A stretch of 64,000 nucleotides of DNA, taken from positions 372,001 to 436,000 of the forward strand of contig CAVVSK010000010.1 of NCBI GenBank assembly GCA_963750965.1, written 5' to 3'. Shown one piece after another: positions 9,286-17,795 of the stretch. Positions within the stretch are counted from its first letter, which is position 1, and every line of letters starts with the position of its first letter. The notes beneath the pieces are model-generated. The model was not told the DNA's origin, ran no database searches, and worked only from the letters and a program-made list of their open reading frames with translations. The translations under genes were made by a program, and so were the position numbers. The DNA is from CANKHA01 sp963750965 (lineage in GTDB: Bacteria > Pseudomonadota > Alphaproteobacteria > Rhizobiales > Xanthobacteraceae).

Positions 9286-9760
9286 TTCCGTCGTCGCCTC
9301 GTTCGTTGCTCGTTAGCAGGCAGCGAGCCGGCGGGGTGCCAAGCCGCGCCAAGATCGCATCTCCGCAGCCAGCGCAACCCGGTCCGCGGGGAAGCGGCAG
9401 AAATCAAGCAAGTCCGCCCCGCAGGCATCGTATCGGCTTGGCGAAGCAATGGAAACCGGGCTCATTAATCTGTCGTTAATCATCGTTAACAATCGGATTC
9501 AGCACTGCGCGGCAAGTGGGCCGCAACATTGAGGCCGTCCTGCGGCCAAAGCGGAAACTTCACAGATGATGGCTCAGCTGGCTGCAAAACCGGGGTGCCG
9601 CTTGAATGACCGGCCGCTATGCCGGCTCAACGTTTCATTAACCATAATTACGGTTTCGAAGGCTCCGAAACTGCGGAGCGGGCCAGACATTTACCCGGTT
9701 TTGGCCGTTTCCCAGTCACAGTGAACTTCTAAGGGGACAAAGAGCCCCTGGGAGGCATCA
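9286..9760. promoter_or_regulatory. Divergent intergenic region with a CtrA-type site (TTAA-N7-TTAA)
   Basis: This 475-base gap separates the coiled-coil gene from the Hpt gene and holds no convincing coding frame. At 9465-9479 there is a perfect TTAA-N7-TTAA, the full CtrA recognition pattern of alphaproteobacteria. A further TTAA(C) at 9486-9490 overlaps it with six-base spacing, and a degenerate TTAACC site occurs near 9638. The surroundings are locally AT-rich compared with the flanking genes, as expected for a promoter. Close to the Hpt start a GGGAGG ribosome-binding site precedes ATG 9761, and AGGGG/CCCCT (about 9731-9750) can form a small hairpin. CtrA control of either neighbour is inferred from the motif alone. 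Confidence 0.55.
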
Positions 9761-10150
9761 ATGGTCGATCTCTCGACGGGTATCGTCGATCCGGTTGCTG
9801 CGCCCTCGCTGGCGGCCGTCGAAACACCAATTGACGTTACCCATCTCGCCCGCATGACGCTGGGCGACGCCAGCCTCGAACGCGAGGTCTTGCAGCTCTT
9901 CGATCGCCAGGCCGACATATTGCTCGCCCGCATGCAGCAGGTAACGCCGACGGCCGCTGCCGCCTATGCTCACACGCTGAAGGGATCCTCCAGTGGCATC
10001 GGGGCCTTCAAAGTCGCCCGCGCTGCCGAAGCCGTCGAAAACGCCGCCACCAGGAATGCAGAGGCTGATGTCGTGGCCGCGATCAGCCGTCTGGGCACCG
10101 CGATCAGCGAGGCCCGCGCCATGATCGCCGAACTCCTGCGTGCTCATTGA
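9761..10150 (+). CDS. Hpt domain histidine phosphotransfer protein
   Basis: The 129-residue protein is a stand-alone Hpt four-helix bundle. The phosphorylatable histidine is H71 in AHTLKGSSSGIGA, which matches the HxLKGxSxxxG motif, and the following helix (FKVARAAEAVENAA) also fits. Such proteins relay phosphoryl groups between a hybrid kinase's receiver domain and a response regulator. The partner is not next to it; CckA is encoded about 33 kb away, but CckA normally uses ChpT, which is a different fold, so no link should be assumed. ATG 9761 has a GGGAGG ribosome-binding site. A CtrA-type site lies about 280 bases upstream. The N-terminal 25 residues are variable. Confidence 0.85.
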   Translation: MVDLSTGIVDPVAAPSLAAVETPIDVTHLARMTLGDASLEREVLQLFDRQADILLARMQQVTPTAAAAYAHTLKGSSSGIGAFKVARAAEAVENAATRNAEADVVAAISRLGTAISEARAMIAELLRAH

Positions 10151-10278
10151 ATTTGCCGCTTCGAGATTAGGCTGGAAGCTGGCGCCGGCGCGCACGAGGC
10201 TATATACGGGGCGCGCCCGGCCTAACGCGTGTGCCGCTTGCGGCCTTCGCGCCTAACATAAACCCTGATCCCCGCCTG

Positions 10279-10599
10279 ATGCCGAAAATCACTTATATCG
10301 ATTCCAGCGGAACCGCGCGCAGCGTCGAGGGCGAAGTCGGCGCCACGGTGATGGAGACCGCGATTAAGAACAGCGTGCCGGGTATTGAGGCTGAATGCGG
10401 CGGCGCGTGCTCCTGCTCCACCTGCCATGTCTATGTCGATGAGGCCTGGCGGCAAGCCACCGGCGAGCCTTCGCCGATGGAGGAGGACATGCTGGATTTT
10501 GCCTTCGACGTGCGACCGACTTCGCGACTGTCGTGCCAGATCAAGGTGACCGACGAGCTTGACGGCCTAATGGTCACGACGCCCGAGCGCCAGGCATAA
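10279..10599 (+). CDS. [2Fe-2S] ferredoxin, adrenodoxin type
   Basis: This is a 106-residue plant/vertebrate-type ferredoxin. The cluster ligands are seen in ECGGACSCSTCHVYVD (C-x5-C-x2-C) with the fourth cysteine in SRLSCQIKV. Spacing and the acidic segment MEEDMLDFAFDVRPTSRL identify the adrenodoxin/FdVI branch, which donates electrons to P450s or oxygenases or serves Fe-S assembly. The frame is open further up (to 10231), but MPKITYIDSSG at ATG 10279 is the family's normal start. The gene is followed by the oppositely transcribed ABC transporter. It could supply electrons to the Rieske oxygenase of the neighbouring cluster, with the reductase gene at 18961, but it is equally plausible as a housekeeping ferredoxin. 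Confidence 0.9.
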   Translation: MPKITYIDSSGTARSVEGEVGATVMETAIKNSVPGIEAECGGACSCSTCHVYVDEAWRQATGEPSPMEEDMLDFAFDVRPTSRLSCQIKVTDELDGLMVTTPERQA

Positions 10600-10615
10600 C
10601 GGCGCCGCTGCCGCT

Positions 10616-11716
10616 TTACGCCGTTAGCGCGCGGCAGTGCCTGGCCGGCATTTCGATGCGGATGGTGTCGCCGGGCGCAATGCCTGCGGAGGCATGCAGC
10701 TTGAGCCGCAACAGCGTCCCGCCGCGCAGCTGCAGCTGATATTCCATCGCCTCGCCGACGAACAAAGCCGCCACCACCTTGCCTTCCATGAGGTTCTGCG
10801 CCGGGTCACCGGCGGGCGGGCCGCTGAGCACGATGTCCTCGGGGCGGATAACGATGGTGACGGTGTCCTTGACCTTCGCGGTCGGCGGCAGGATGCAATG
10901 CAGCGCCCCGTTGCCTGTCTCGACGACGCCGAACCCGCTTCCGTTGGCGACGCGGCTCACATGTCCTTCGAGAAAATTGCTCAGCCCGATGAAATTGGCG
11001 ACAAACCGTTCCTTCGGTGCCCGGTAGATCTCGACCGGAGAAGCCTCCTGCATGATCCGCCCTTCGTTCATCACCGCGACGACGTCGGACATGGTGAGAG
11101 CCTCGAGCTGGTCGTGAGTGACATACACCGTGGTGATGCCGATCTTCTTCACCAGCTCCCGCAGCTCGACGCGCGTGTCTTCCCGCAGTTTCGCATCCAG
11201 GTTCGACAGCGGCTCGTCGAGCAGGAGCACCTTGGGCTCGCGCACAAGCGCGCGCGCCAGCGCCAGGCGCTGCTGCTGACCGCCCGAGAGAAAGGGCGCC
11301 GGCCGGTCTTCGAAACCGGTGAGCCGAACCAGCCGAAATGCTTCGCTGACCCGGTCCTTCACTTCGCTTTTGGAGAAGCGGCGCAATTCCCGCAGGGGAA
11401 AGGCTACGTTCTCGAAAGCGGTCATGTGCGGCCAGATCGCGTAGGACTGAAATACCATGCCGATGTCGCGCTTGTGCGGGGGCACCAGGACGCCGCGCGA
11501 TGAGGAATAGACGAGCTCGCCCGCGATGGAGATTTCGCCTTCGCTCGCGGCCTCGAGGCCGGCGAGGCAGCGCAGCGTGCTGGTCTTGCCGCAGCCGGAG
11601 GGCCCGAGCAGCGTGTAGAACTGCCCTTCCTTGATCTCCAGATCGATCCCGCGGACGGCGTGAACCTTCCCGGCGTCGCCCTGGTAATGAACGTGCAGGC
11701 CCGCAATGCGGATCAT
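10616..11716 (-). CDS. ABC transporter ATP-binding protein, PotA/FbpC type
   Basis: This 366-residue ATPase shows Walker A GPSGCGKTST, signature LSGGQQQRLALARAL, Walker B VLLLDEPLSNLDAKL and a C-terminal TOBE-like region (about 290-360). This architecture is typical of importers for Fe3+, 2-aminoethylphosphonate, spermidine and similar solutes. ATG 11716 overlaps the permease stop (ATGA), which fixes the start. The reading frame continues upstream for another 270 codons, but that part is the shadow of the permease gene. It forms an operon with the fused permease at 11713-13485. The probable binding-protein partner is encoded on the other strand at 15602. The protein is cytoplasmic, peripheral to the inner membrane. 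Confidence 0.9.
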   Translation of the reverse strand: MIRIAGLHVHYQGDAGKVHAVRGIDLEIKEGQFYTLLGPSGCGKTSTLRCLAGLEAASEGEISIAGELVYSSSRGVLVPPHKRDIGMVFQSYAIWPHMTAFENVAFPLRELRRFSKSEVKDRVSEAFRLVRLTGFEDRPAPFLSGGQQQRLALARALVREPKVLLLDEPLSNLDAKLREDTRVELRELVKKIGITTVYVTHDQLEALTMSDVVAVMNEGRIMQEASPVEIYRAPKERFVANFIGLSNFLEGHVSRVANGSGFGVVETGNGALHCILPPTAKVKDTVTIVIRPEDIVLSGPPAGDPAQNLMEGKVVAALFVGEAMEYQLQLRGGTLLRLKLHASAGIAPGDTIRIEMPARHCRALTA

Positions 11717-13485
11717 CTCGCCTCCTGGATATGCGCGCCGCGGCCGAATCCGAATTGCCGCACCACGAGGCTGACGGCGAGAAGCGCCAGCATCAGCAGC
11801 GTGCCGATGGCGCCGGCGGCTTCGACGGAGCCTTGATCCCACATGCTCCAGATCAACGCCGCCAGCACCTCGTTCTCCGCACCGCTGGTAAGGATCAGGG
11901 GCTTGCCGGCCGAGCGCACCACATGCAGCACGGTCCAGATCCAGACGCCGACAAAGGCCGGCTGCAACAGCGGGAAGAACACCCGACAGAACACGCGCCA
12001 CTGGGGCGCGCCGCTCACTTTGGCGGCTTCCTCCAGGTCCTTGTGGACCTGCAAGACGGCGGCGTTCATCACCCGCGTGCCGTACGACATGTAGCCGATG
12101 GTAAAGGCGATGATGAGCGAGGTCAGCGAGCCGAACAGGCTGGTGCCAAGCTTGTCGATCTGGAGGAACACCCACAGCAAGGCGAGGCCCATGACCATGC
12201 CGGGAATGGCGTGCGGCAGAAAGGCGAGCTGGTCGAGAATCTTGCGGCCCCAGAATTTCGAGCGCACCACGACGACCGAAACCAGGAAGGAAATGATCAC
12301 CACGCTGGTCGCAACCGCCAGCGTCATCACGACCGTGTTCCACAGCGTGCGGCCGATGCGGTCGGTATGGAACACCGTGAGGTAATTGTCCCAGTTCATG
12401 GCGGCAAAGGCGCGCGCCGACGGCGCCTGCAGGTAAGGCAGGAACGATACATAGCCGAGCACGAGGAAGGGAATGATCGTCGACAGCGCCAGATATACGA
12501 GCACAAGACCGAACGCCGGCCAGCGCCACCGGCCGAGCGGTAGCAGGCGCGGGCGATAGCCCTTGCCGGTGATCACCGTGAAGCGCTCGGATCTGGCGAT
12601 CACGCGGCTATAGGCGTAGATGCTCAGCACCGCCACCAGCAGATAGAGCATGGCCAGCGCACTGGCCTCGCCATAGGCGGGCAGGGAAGAGGTGGCGTGC
12701 AGCGCCGCGTAGATCTTGGTGCTGAACACGTAGATATTGGCCGGCAGCCCGAGAATGCCCGGTACCTCGAATTGCTCCAGCGCGCTCGTGAACTGGTAGA
12801 TGGCGACCGCGAGCAGTCCCGGCAGCATCAGGCCGAGCGTCACTTTGCGCAGCGCCGAGGAAGGCCGCGCTCCCGACATGGCCGCCGCTTCCTCCAGCGC
12901 GGGGTCCATGCTGCGCAGCAGCGGCACGAGCATCAGGAATGCGGTCGGGACCATGCGAAGTCCCTCGATGAAGATCATGCCCGGCAAGGTGTAAATATTG
13001 AACGGCGGCGACGACAGACCGAAGACGTCCATCAGGCCTTTGTTGATGAAGCCGATGCGCGGGCTCGCGAGCAGCACCCAGGCCATCGCCTGCAGCATGC
13101 CCGGCATCGCCAGCGTCATCGGCACGCCGGCATAGATCCAGATTTTTCCTGGGATGTCGGTGCGTTCCACCAGCCAGGCGAGAGTGGCGGCGATGAGGAT
13201 GCCGTAAGCGGTGCTGCCGAGCGCGAACCACAGCGTGTTCGACATCACGGCATAGGTCGCGGGATCGCCCCACACCTTGATATAATTGGAAAGCCCGAGG
13301 CTGGAGAACGAGAATTCCGCCGGCAGGCGGGCCTGGCTGAAGCTGCCGAGCACGAGAAACAGCAGGGGGGTTACGACCGCCAGCAGGACGGCGACAAAGA
13401 CGGCGAACTCCCAAAGCGATGATGCTTTTATCCTCGGCAGCCAGACGGCCGCAGCCTGCCGATTGACGGTTGTGACGGTCATCAT
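11713..13485 (-). CDS. ABC transporter permease, two fused domains (Fe3+/phosphonate type)
   Basis: The 590-residue protein contains two BPD_transp_1 permease domains in tandem with about twelve membrane helices. Each half has its cytoplasmic coupling (EAA) loop: LEEAAAMSGARPSSALRKV in the first and LEEAAKVSGAPQWRVFCRV in the second. Fused permeases of this size belong to the FbpB/ThiP-like group that imports ferric iron, thiamine or 2-aminoethylphosphonate. It is the first gene of a two-gene operon ending in the ATPase. The start at 13485 is MM; either Met may be used. It diverges from the Rieske oxygenase gene, with about 170 bases between them. The location inside a putative catabolic cluster suggests an aromatic acid or another pathway substrate rather than iron, which is an inference. 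Confidence 0.9.
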   Translation of the reverse strand: MMTVTTVNRQAAAVWLPRIKASSLWEFAVFVAVLLAVVTPLLFLVLGSFSQARLPAEFSFSSLGLSNYIKVWGDPATYAVMSNTLWFALGSTAYGILIAATLAWLVERTDIPGKIWIYAGVPMTLAMPGMLQAMAWVLLASPRIGFINKGLMDVFGLSSPPFNIYTLPGMIFIEGLRMVPTAFLMLVPLLRSMDPALEEAAAMSGARPSSALRKVTLGLMLPGLLAVAIYQFTSALEQFEVPGILGLPANIYVFSTKIYAALHATSSLPAYGEASALAMLYLLVAVLSIYAYSRVIARSERFTVITGKGYRPRLLPLGRWRWPAFGLVLVYLALSTIIPFLVLGYVSFLPYLQAPSARAFAAMNWDNYLTVFHTDRIGRTLWNTVVMTLAVATSVVIISFLVSVVVVRSKFWGRKILDQLAFLPHAIPGMVMGLALLWVFLQIDKLGTSLFGSLTSLIIAFTIGYMSYGTRVMNAAVLQVHKDLEEAAKVSGAPQWRVFCRVFFPLLQPAFVGVWIWTVLHVVRSAGKPLILTSGAENEVLAALIWSMWDQGSVEAAGAIGTLLMLALLAVSLVVRQFGFGRGAHIQEAR

Positions 13486-13654
13486 TCCTCTTCGGCAGCG
13501 CGAAATCCCGTTGCGTCATTTGAAGGCAATATGCGAGTTGCCGCAAGCCTTTACCGCTGCTGCGGAATTAAATGGATATTGTGCCGCTCAAATTTTGAAT
13601 GCAGTATCGCAAATCCGCGGCCATAAGAAAAAGAGACAGGGAGGATGCTTCGCA

Positions 13655-14920
13655 ATGCTGTCCAAGGCCAACAATGACCTGCTGACCCAGACCGGGCCTG
13701 GAACTCCGTGCGGGGAATTCCTGCGCAGCTATTGGCAGCCGATTGCGACGGCGGAGGAAATGCCGCCCGGCGGCGCGCCGATCCCAATCCGGATCATGAG
13801 CGAAGATCTCGTGCTGTTCCGGTCCGACGGCGGCGAGCTTGGACTCATCGGCCAATTCTGCCCGCATCGCGGCACTGACCTGTCCTACGGGCGGGTCGAG
13901 GACGGCGGCCTGCGCTGCCTTTATCACGGCTGGCTGTTCGACAAGAACGGCAAATGCCTCGATCAGCCCGCAGAGCCCGCCGACAAGAAGTTCTGCCACA
14001 AGGTGCGTCACGTCGCTTATCCGGTGCAGGAAAAAGGCGGCGCGATCTGGTGCTACATGGGCAAGGGCGAGCCGCCGCTCATTCCGGATTTCGAATTCCT
14101 CACCGGCCCCGAACCCAACCGGCTGACCTTCCGTGTCATCCAGATGTGCAACTGGCTGCAAGGCTTGGAAAGCTCAACCGACCCGGCGCATACGACGTAT
14201 CTTCACCGCCGGCCTCCCGGAAAGGCGAGCGAGCGTTCGGGCGCCGACATCAGCGCTCTGCGCGGTACCGAACCGCCAGCAATATCGATCGAACATACGG
14301 CCTATGGAACGCGCATTTTCGCTCTGCACAATGCGCCGAACGGCCGCAAATATCTCCGCGTCAACAATTACGTTTATCCGGCTAGTGCGACGCCATCTAC
14401 TTCCGCCGGCGAGGGGGGTTACCAGGGGCGCTGGTATGTCCCGATTGATGACTACAGTCATTGCCGGTTTGAATTCTTCTACAGCTATCCCGAACCGTTA
14501 AACAAAGAACGGTTGCGGAATAATCGCGGGGCGAATGTAGCTCCCGACCTGCGTCATATCCGTCGGCCAGAGAATCGCTATCTGCAGGACCGCGAAGAAA
14601 TGAAACGCGGCGAGAGCTACGGCGGCATGGGATTACATTTCCCCTCGCAGGACGCCTTCGCGATTGAGACGCAGGGCGCGATCCAGGACCGGGCGAAGGA
14701 GCACCTGGGCTCGACCGACATCGTGATCATCGAGGTGCGTAAGGCGCTCATGAAGGCGATCAAGCACATGCAGGAAGGCGGCGAGGCGCCGTGGGTGCAC
14801 CGCAATCCCAACGAGAATGCTTTCGCCGATTTCGTCTGCGCTTCCGGCTACCTCCAGGAAGGTGAGGACGGACCGGCCTTCTGTCGCCGCGTCTTGGCCG
14901 GTAGAGCTGCGGCGGAATAG
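13655..14920 (+). CDS. Rieske [2Fe-2S] aromatic ring-hydroxylating oxygenase, alpha subunit
   Basis: The 421-residue protein has the Rieske ligands CPHRG (C69, H71) and CLYHGW (C88, H91), then a catalytic domain with a non-haem iron site in STDPAHTTYLH (D176, H179, H184). The layout resembles phthalate 4,5-dioxygenase-type oxygenases, which hydroxylate aromatic acids or demethylate them using electrons from a reductase. An open frame runs upstream to 13286, but ATG 13655 with GGGAGG ten bases before is the right start: it gives the family length, and the upstream part is antisense to the permease. The neighbours (VOC protein, class III dioxygenase, ferredoxin reductase) suit a ring-oxidation pathway. 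No beta subunit gene is present, consistent with the phthalate-dioxygenase group. The substrate is unknown. Confidence 0.9.
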   Translation: MLSKANNDLLTQTGPGTPCGEFLRSYWQPIATAEEMPPGGAPIPIRIMSEDLVLFRSDGGELGLIGQFCPHRGTDLSYGRVEDGGLRCLYHGWLFDKNGKCLDQPAEPADKKFCHKVRHVAYPVQEKGGAIWCYMGKGEPPLIPDFEFLTGPEPNRLTFRVIQMCNWLQGLESSTDPAHTTYLHRRPPGKASERSGADISALRGTEPPAISIEHTAYGTRIFALHNAPNGRKYLRVNNYVYPASATPSTSAGEGGYQGRWYVPIDDYSHCRFEFFYSYPEPLNKERLRNNRGANVAPDLRHIRRPENRYLQDREEMKRGESYGGMGLHFPSQDAFAIETQGAIQDRAKEHLGSTDIVIIEVRKALMKAIKHMQEGGEAPWVHRNPNENAFADFVCASGYLQEGEDGPAFCRRVLAGRAAAE

Positions 14921-14991
14921 CGCCGATGTTGAACGTTATCGCGATCACACGCCTCCAGTAGGCATCCTAATCCTGTGACAAGGAGACAATC

Positions 14992-15504
14992 ATGGATCAG
15001 ACGAAACTCCCCGAGGCCATCACCGGCATCAGCCACAGCGGCTTCTACGTGCAGGACCTCGATCGCACACTCGATTTCTACACAAAGCTGCTTGGTGCGA
15101 AGCTGGAATGGCGCAACGACAAATCGGACAATCCGCTGATGAAGATCTACATCGGCGACTTCGGCCTCTCGATCATCAAGTGGCCGCCGAACGTGCCGAA
15201 GTTCGAGATCCCGCACGCCATCCACTGGGCCTATCGCGTCGATCCGGCGAAGGCGGAAGAGACAGTCGAATACATCAAGTCGCAGGGCATCACGGTCGAG
15301 GGACCGGTTGGGCACAAGCGCGAAATCGGCATCCTGAACTGGTTCTTCCTCGACCCCGACAATTACCGTGTCGAAATCGAAGCGCGTTTCGCGAGTGCAG
15401 AAGAAGCAGCGCAAGTGATGGAGCGTGGCAAGGCAGGCCGCCAGGAACACATGGGGCTTTATGGCGGCGATAAGGTGCGGGCAACGCTTAAGGCCGGAGG
15501 CTGA
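14992..15504 (+). CDS. VOC family protein (glyoxalase/extradiol-dioxygenase fold)
   Basis: This 170-residue protein starts with GISHSGFYVQDLDRTLDFYT, the classic first beta-alpha-beta-beta-beta module of the vicinal oxygen chelate fold, and ends its core with FLDPDNYRVEIEARF, which contains the usual metal-ligand glutamate (VEI). A histidine near residue 15 (SHSGF) and H75-type residues could complete the site. VOC proteins include dioxygenases, isomerases, glyoxalases and resistance proteins, so the reaction cannot be given. Its position, 71 bases after the Rieske gene and before the binding-protein gene on the same strand, suggests a step in the same pathway, for example ring cleavage or epimerisation. 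An ACAAGGAGAC ribosome-binding site precedes ATG 14992. Confidence 0.85.
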   Translation: MDQTKLPEAITGISHSGFYVQDLDRTLDFYTKLLGAKLEWRNDKSDNPLMKIYIGDFGLSIIKWPPNVPKFEIPHAIHWAYRVDPAKAEETVEYIKSQGITVEGPVGHKREIGILNWFFLDPDNYRVEIEARFASAEEAAQVMERGKAGRQEHMGLYGGDKVRATLKAGG

Positions 15505-15601
15505 TCGACCAGCATTGGTCGCAAATCCGCGAGCGGCGCACGAGGCCTCCGTATCACGCGAGTGGCCTCGAAGGAGACATAATAATCCAGGGAGTGTGGA
15601 G

Positions 15602-16753
15602 ATGCGGCGGATTGTCGTGGCCGTGATGATGTTGGCATCGGTTTTGATGCCGGGTTCGATTGCGGAAGCTGCGGAAGTGCCAAAGGCGACGCTGAAGGCG
15701 GTGGCCGATCTCGGGCTGCAAGCTTCCGTGCTCGACGGGCTCGATGCCGAGCTGAACGTGCCGCAGGCCTGGATCGAGGGCGCCAAGCAGGAAAAGGAAG
15801 TCATCGTCACCGGCACCTGGGAGGCGCGCGAATTCCGCGAAATGACGGCGGTGTTCCGGGAGCGCTACCCGTTCATCAACCTTCGCTATGAACGCGCCGG
15901 CACCAGCGGGCGCGGCATGCAGGTGCTGGTCGCATTGGGCGAAGGGCGGGTGACCGCCGACGTGATGACCGCCATTGCGGACGCCATCTTCTACTTCATC
16001 GACATGAAGGCGCTGGCCGATCTGCGCGAACTTCCCGGCTTCAAGAACATATCTCCGGATTATGTTGCCGACGACGGCACCTGGCTCAGCCACAAGCTGT
16101 CGTTTCGTTGCATGGCCTACAATACCGACAAGGTAAAAAAGGAGGATCTCCCGAAAACCTGGGATGACCTGGTGAAAGGCCCGCGCTGGGGCGGCGGCAA
16201 TCTGGCTCTCACCAATAACCCCAGCAGCTGGCTGCTCGGACTCTGGGGCGACTTAGGCGAGCAATGGGGCGCGGACTTCACGCGCGCGCTGTTTGAGAAG
16301 CTGCAGCCGCAGCGCCGCAAGGAAGGCCTCACCGCATTGACCGGCCTCACCGTCGCGGGCGAATTCCATGCGAGCCTTCCGTCGCCCGAATGGGTCGCCA
16401 AGCGCTACAGCGTGAAAGGCGCGCCCATCGGCTATCACTGCCCGGAACCGGTGCCGATCACGGTGTCGCAGATCGCGATGCTGGATAAGGCGCCGCACAA
16501 GAATGCCGCCCGCCTGTTCATCAACTGGATGGTGAGCCGCGAGGGGCAGATCCTGCAATACGCAACCACCTTCGCCGTGCCGGTGCACCAGGCGCTGCAG
16601 CTGCCGCAGTTTGTGCCGTTTGCCGAAACCATCGTCGGCAAACGCGCCAACGTCCGCGACGACGCCTTGCTGGTCAGCGACACCAACAAGAAGATGGGCG
16701 AGCTGTGGGACAGTTACTGGGGCGGCAGCGCCACCGCAAAAGGCGCGCCTTAG
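15602..16753 (+). CDS. Periplasmic extracellular solute-binding protein (Fe3+/phosphonate-type ABC)
   Basis: The 383-residue protein begins with a Sec signal peptide (basic MRRIVV, hydrophobic core, cleavage after SIAEAA or close by). The mature part resembles family 1 binding proteins of the FbpA/SBP_bac_6 or 8 type, with VIVTGTWEAREFREMTAVFR near the start and a hinge segment around KSRLSFRCMAYNT-like residues. It is the likely partner of the ABC permease/ATPase pair at 10616-13485, because no other type of importer lies here. The start at ATG 15602 is chosen for the signal peptide; the frame is open back to 15425, but that part overlaps the VOC gene. It lies 97 bases after the VOC stop, and the LigB-like gene starts ten bases after its own stop, indicating one operon. 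Confidence 0.88.
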   Translation: MRRIVVAVMMLASVLMPGSIAEAAEVPKATLKAVADLGLQASVLDGLDAELNVPQAWIEGAKQEKEVIVTGTWEAREFREMTAVFRERYPFINLRYERAGTSGRGMQVLVALGEGRVTADVMTAIADAIFYFIDMKALADLRELPGFKNISPDYVADDGTWLSHKLSFRCMAYNTDKVKKEDLPKTWDDLVKGPRWGGGNLALTNNPSSWLLGLWGDLGEQWGADFTRALFEKLQPQRRKEGLTALTGLTVAGEFHASLPSPEWVAKRYSVKGAPIGYHCPEPVPITVSQIAMLDKAPHKNAARLFINWMVSREGQILQYATTFAVPVHQALQLPQFVPFAETIVGKRANVRDDALLVSDTNKKMGELWDSYWGGSATAKGAP

Positions 16754-16763
16754 GGAGCAATCA

Positions 16764-17786
16764 ATGGCCAAGATCGTTTTTGGATTCGGCTCATCGCATG
16801 GGCCGCTGCTGGCGACGCCGCCGGAACGGTGGGACCTGCGTGCCGCTGACGACCGCAAGAATCCCGAGCATCCGTTCCGCGGACGCATCTACAACTTTCC
16901 CGACCTGGTCGAGGCGCGCAAAGGCGAGAAGGATTTCGAAAAGGAATCCAGCCTGGAGGTGCGGACCGAGCGCTATCAGCGCAACAACCGGGCGATGGAC
17001 CGGCTGGTGGAGAAGGTCGAAGAGGTCAATCCCGATATCATCGTGGTCGTGGGCGACGACCAGCACGAATGGTTCTACGAGGACGTGCAGCCGACCTTCA
17101 CCGTCTATTGCGGCGAGCAGGTCATCAACACCGCGATCGATCCGGAGAAGCTGAAGACCAAGAGCCCCGGCATTGCGCTCGCCATGTCGGCAAGTCATCC
17201 GCCGCAGGACCAGGTCTACCCGGTGCCGGTCGGCCTCGCCCATGCGGTGATCGAGCGGGCGATCGCCGACGAATTCGATGTCGCGATCTCCGCGAAGCAG
17301 CGGGCGAACGAGCGGGGGCCGATCGGCGTCGGCCACGCGGTCGGCTTCGTCTATCGCCGCATCGTCAGGGACCGTCCGGTGCCGGTGCTGCCAATCCTGC
17401 TCAACACCTATTTCCCGCCCAACCGTCCCACGGCGAAGCGCTGCTACGAGTTCGGCCAGTCCATCGGCCGCGCCATCGCCGGCTGGAACGGTCCGAATGC
17501 AAACAAGCGGGTGGCGATCTGCGCCTCGGGCGGCATCAGCCATTTCGTCGTCGATGAGGATTTCGACCGGCGCATGCTGACGGCGATGAAGAACCGCGAC
17601 ACCAAGACCATCTTCGCCGAGCCGGAGAACATGTTCCTGTCCGGCACCTCGGAGACCAAGAACTGGATCACGGTCGCCGGAATCCTGTCGGAGACCGACC
17701 TGCAGATGAATTTGATCGACTATGTTCCGTCCTGCCGCTCCGAGGCCGGGACCGGATGCGGGATGGCCTTCGCGACCTGGGAATAG
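16764..17786 (+). CDS. Class III extradiol ring-cleavage dioxygenase (LigB superfamily)
   Basis: The 340-residue protein has the residue pattern of the LigB catalytic subunit family: H12 in FGSSHGPL, H101 in GDDQHEWFY and H260 in SGGISHFVV are the probable metal ligands and catalytic histidine. These enzymes use Fe(II) and O2 to open catechol-like rings next to the diol; examples are protocatechuate 4,5-dioxygenase and gallate dioxygenase. It is longer than LigB (about 300 residues) and lacks a separate LigA-like small subunit gene nearby. ATG 16764 has an AGGGAG site and lies ten bases after the binding-protein stop, so the two are co-transcribed with the Rieske and VOC genes. With that oxygenase it could form a hydroxylate-then-cleave pair. 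The substrate is not known. Confidence 0.85.
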   Translation: MAKIVFGFGSSHGPLLATPPERWDLRAADDRKNPEHPFRGRIYNFPDLVEARKGEKDFEKESSLEVRTERYQRNNRAMDRLVEKVEEVNPDIIVVVGDDQHEWFYEDVQPTFTVYCGEQVINTAIDPEKLKTKSPGIALAMSASHPPQDQVYPVPVGLAHAVIERAIADEFDVAISAKQRANERGPIGVGHAVGFVYRRIVRDRPVPVLPILLNTYFPPNRPTAKRCYEFGQSIGRAIAGWNGPNANKRVAICASGGISHFVVDEDFDRRMLTAMKNRDTKTIFAEPENMFLSGTSETKNWITVAGILSETDLQMNLIDYVPSCRSEAGTGCGMAFATWE

Positions 17787-17795
17787 GCAGGTTGT

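Noticed and set aside
11717..12529. Long N-terminal extension of the ABC ATPase frame
   Set aside because: It overlaps the permease gene in another frame and translates to arginine and alanine-rich nonsense; the real start is ATG 11716.
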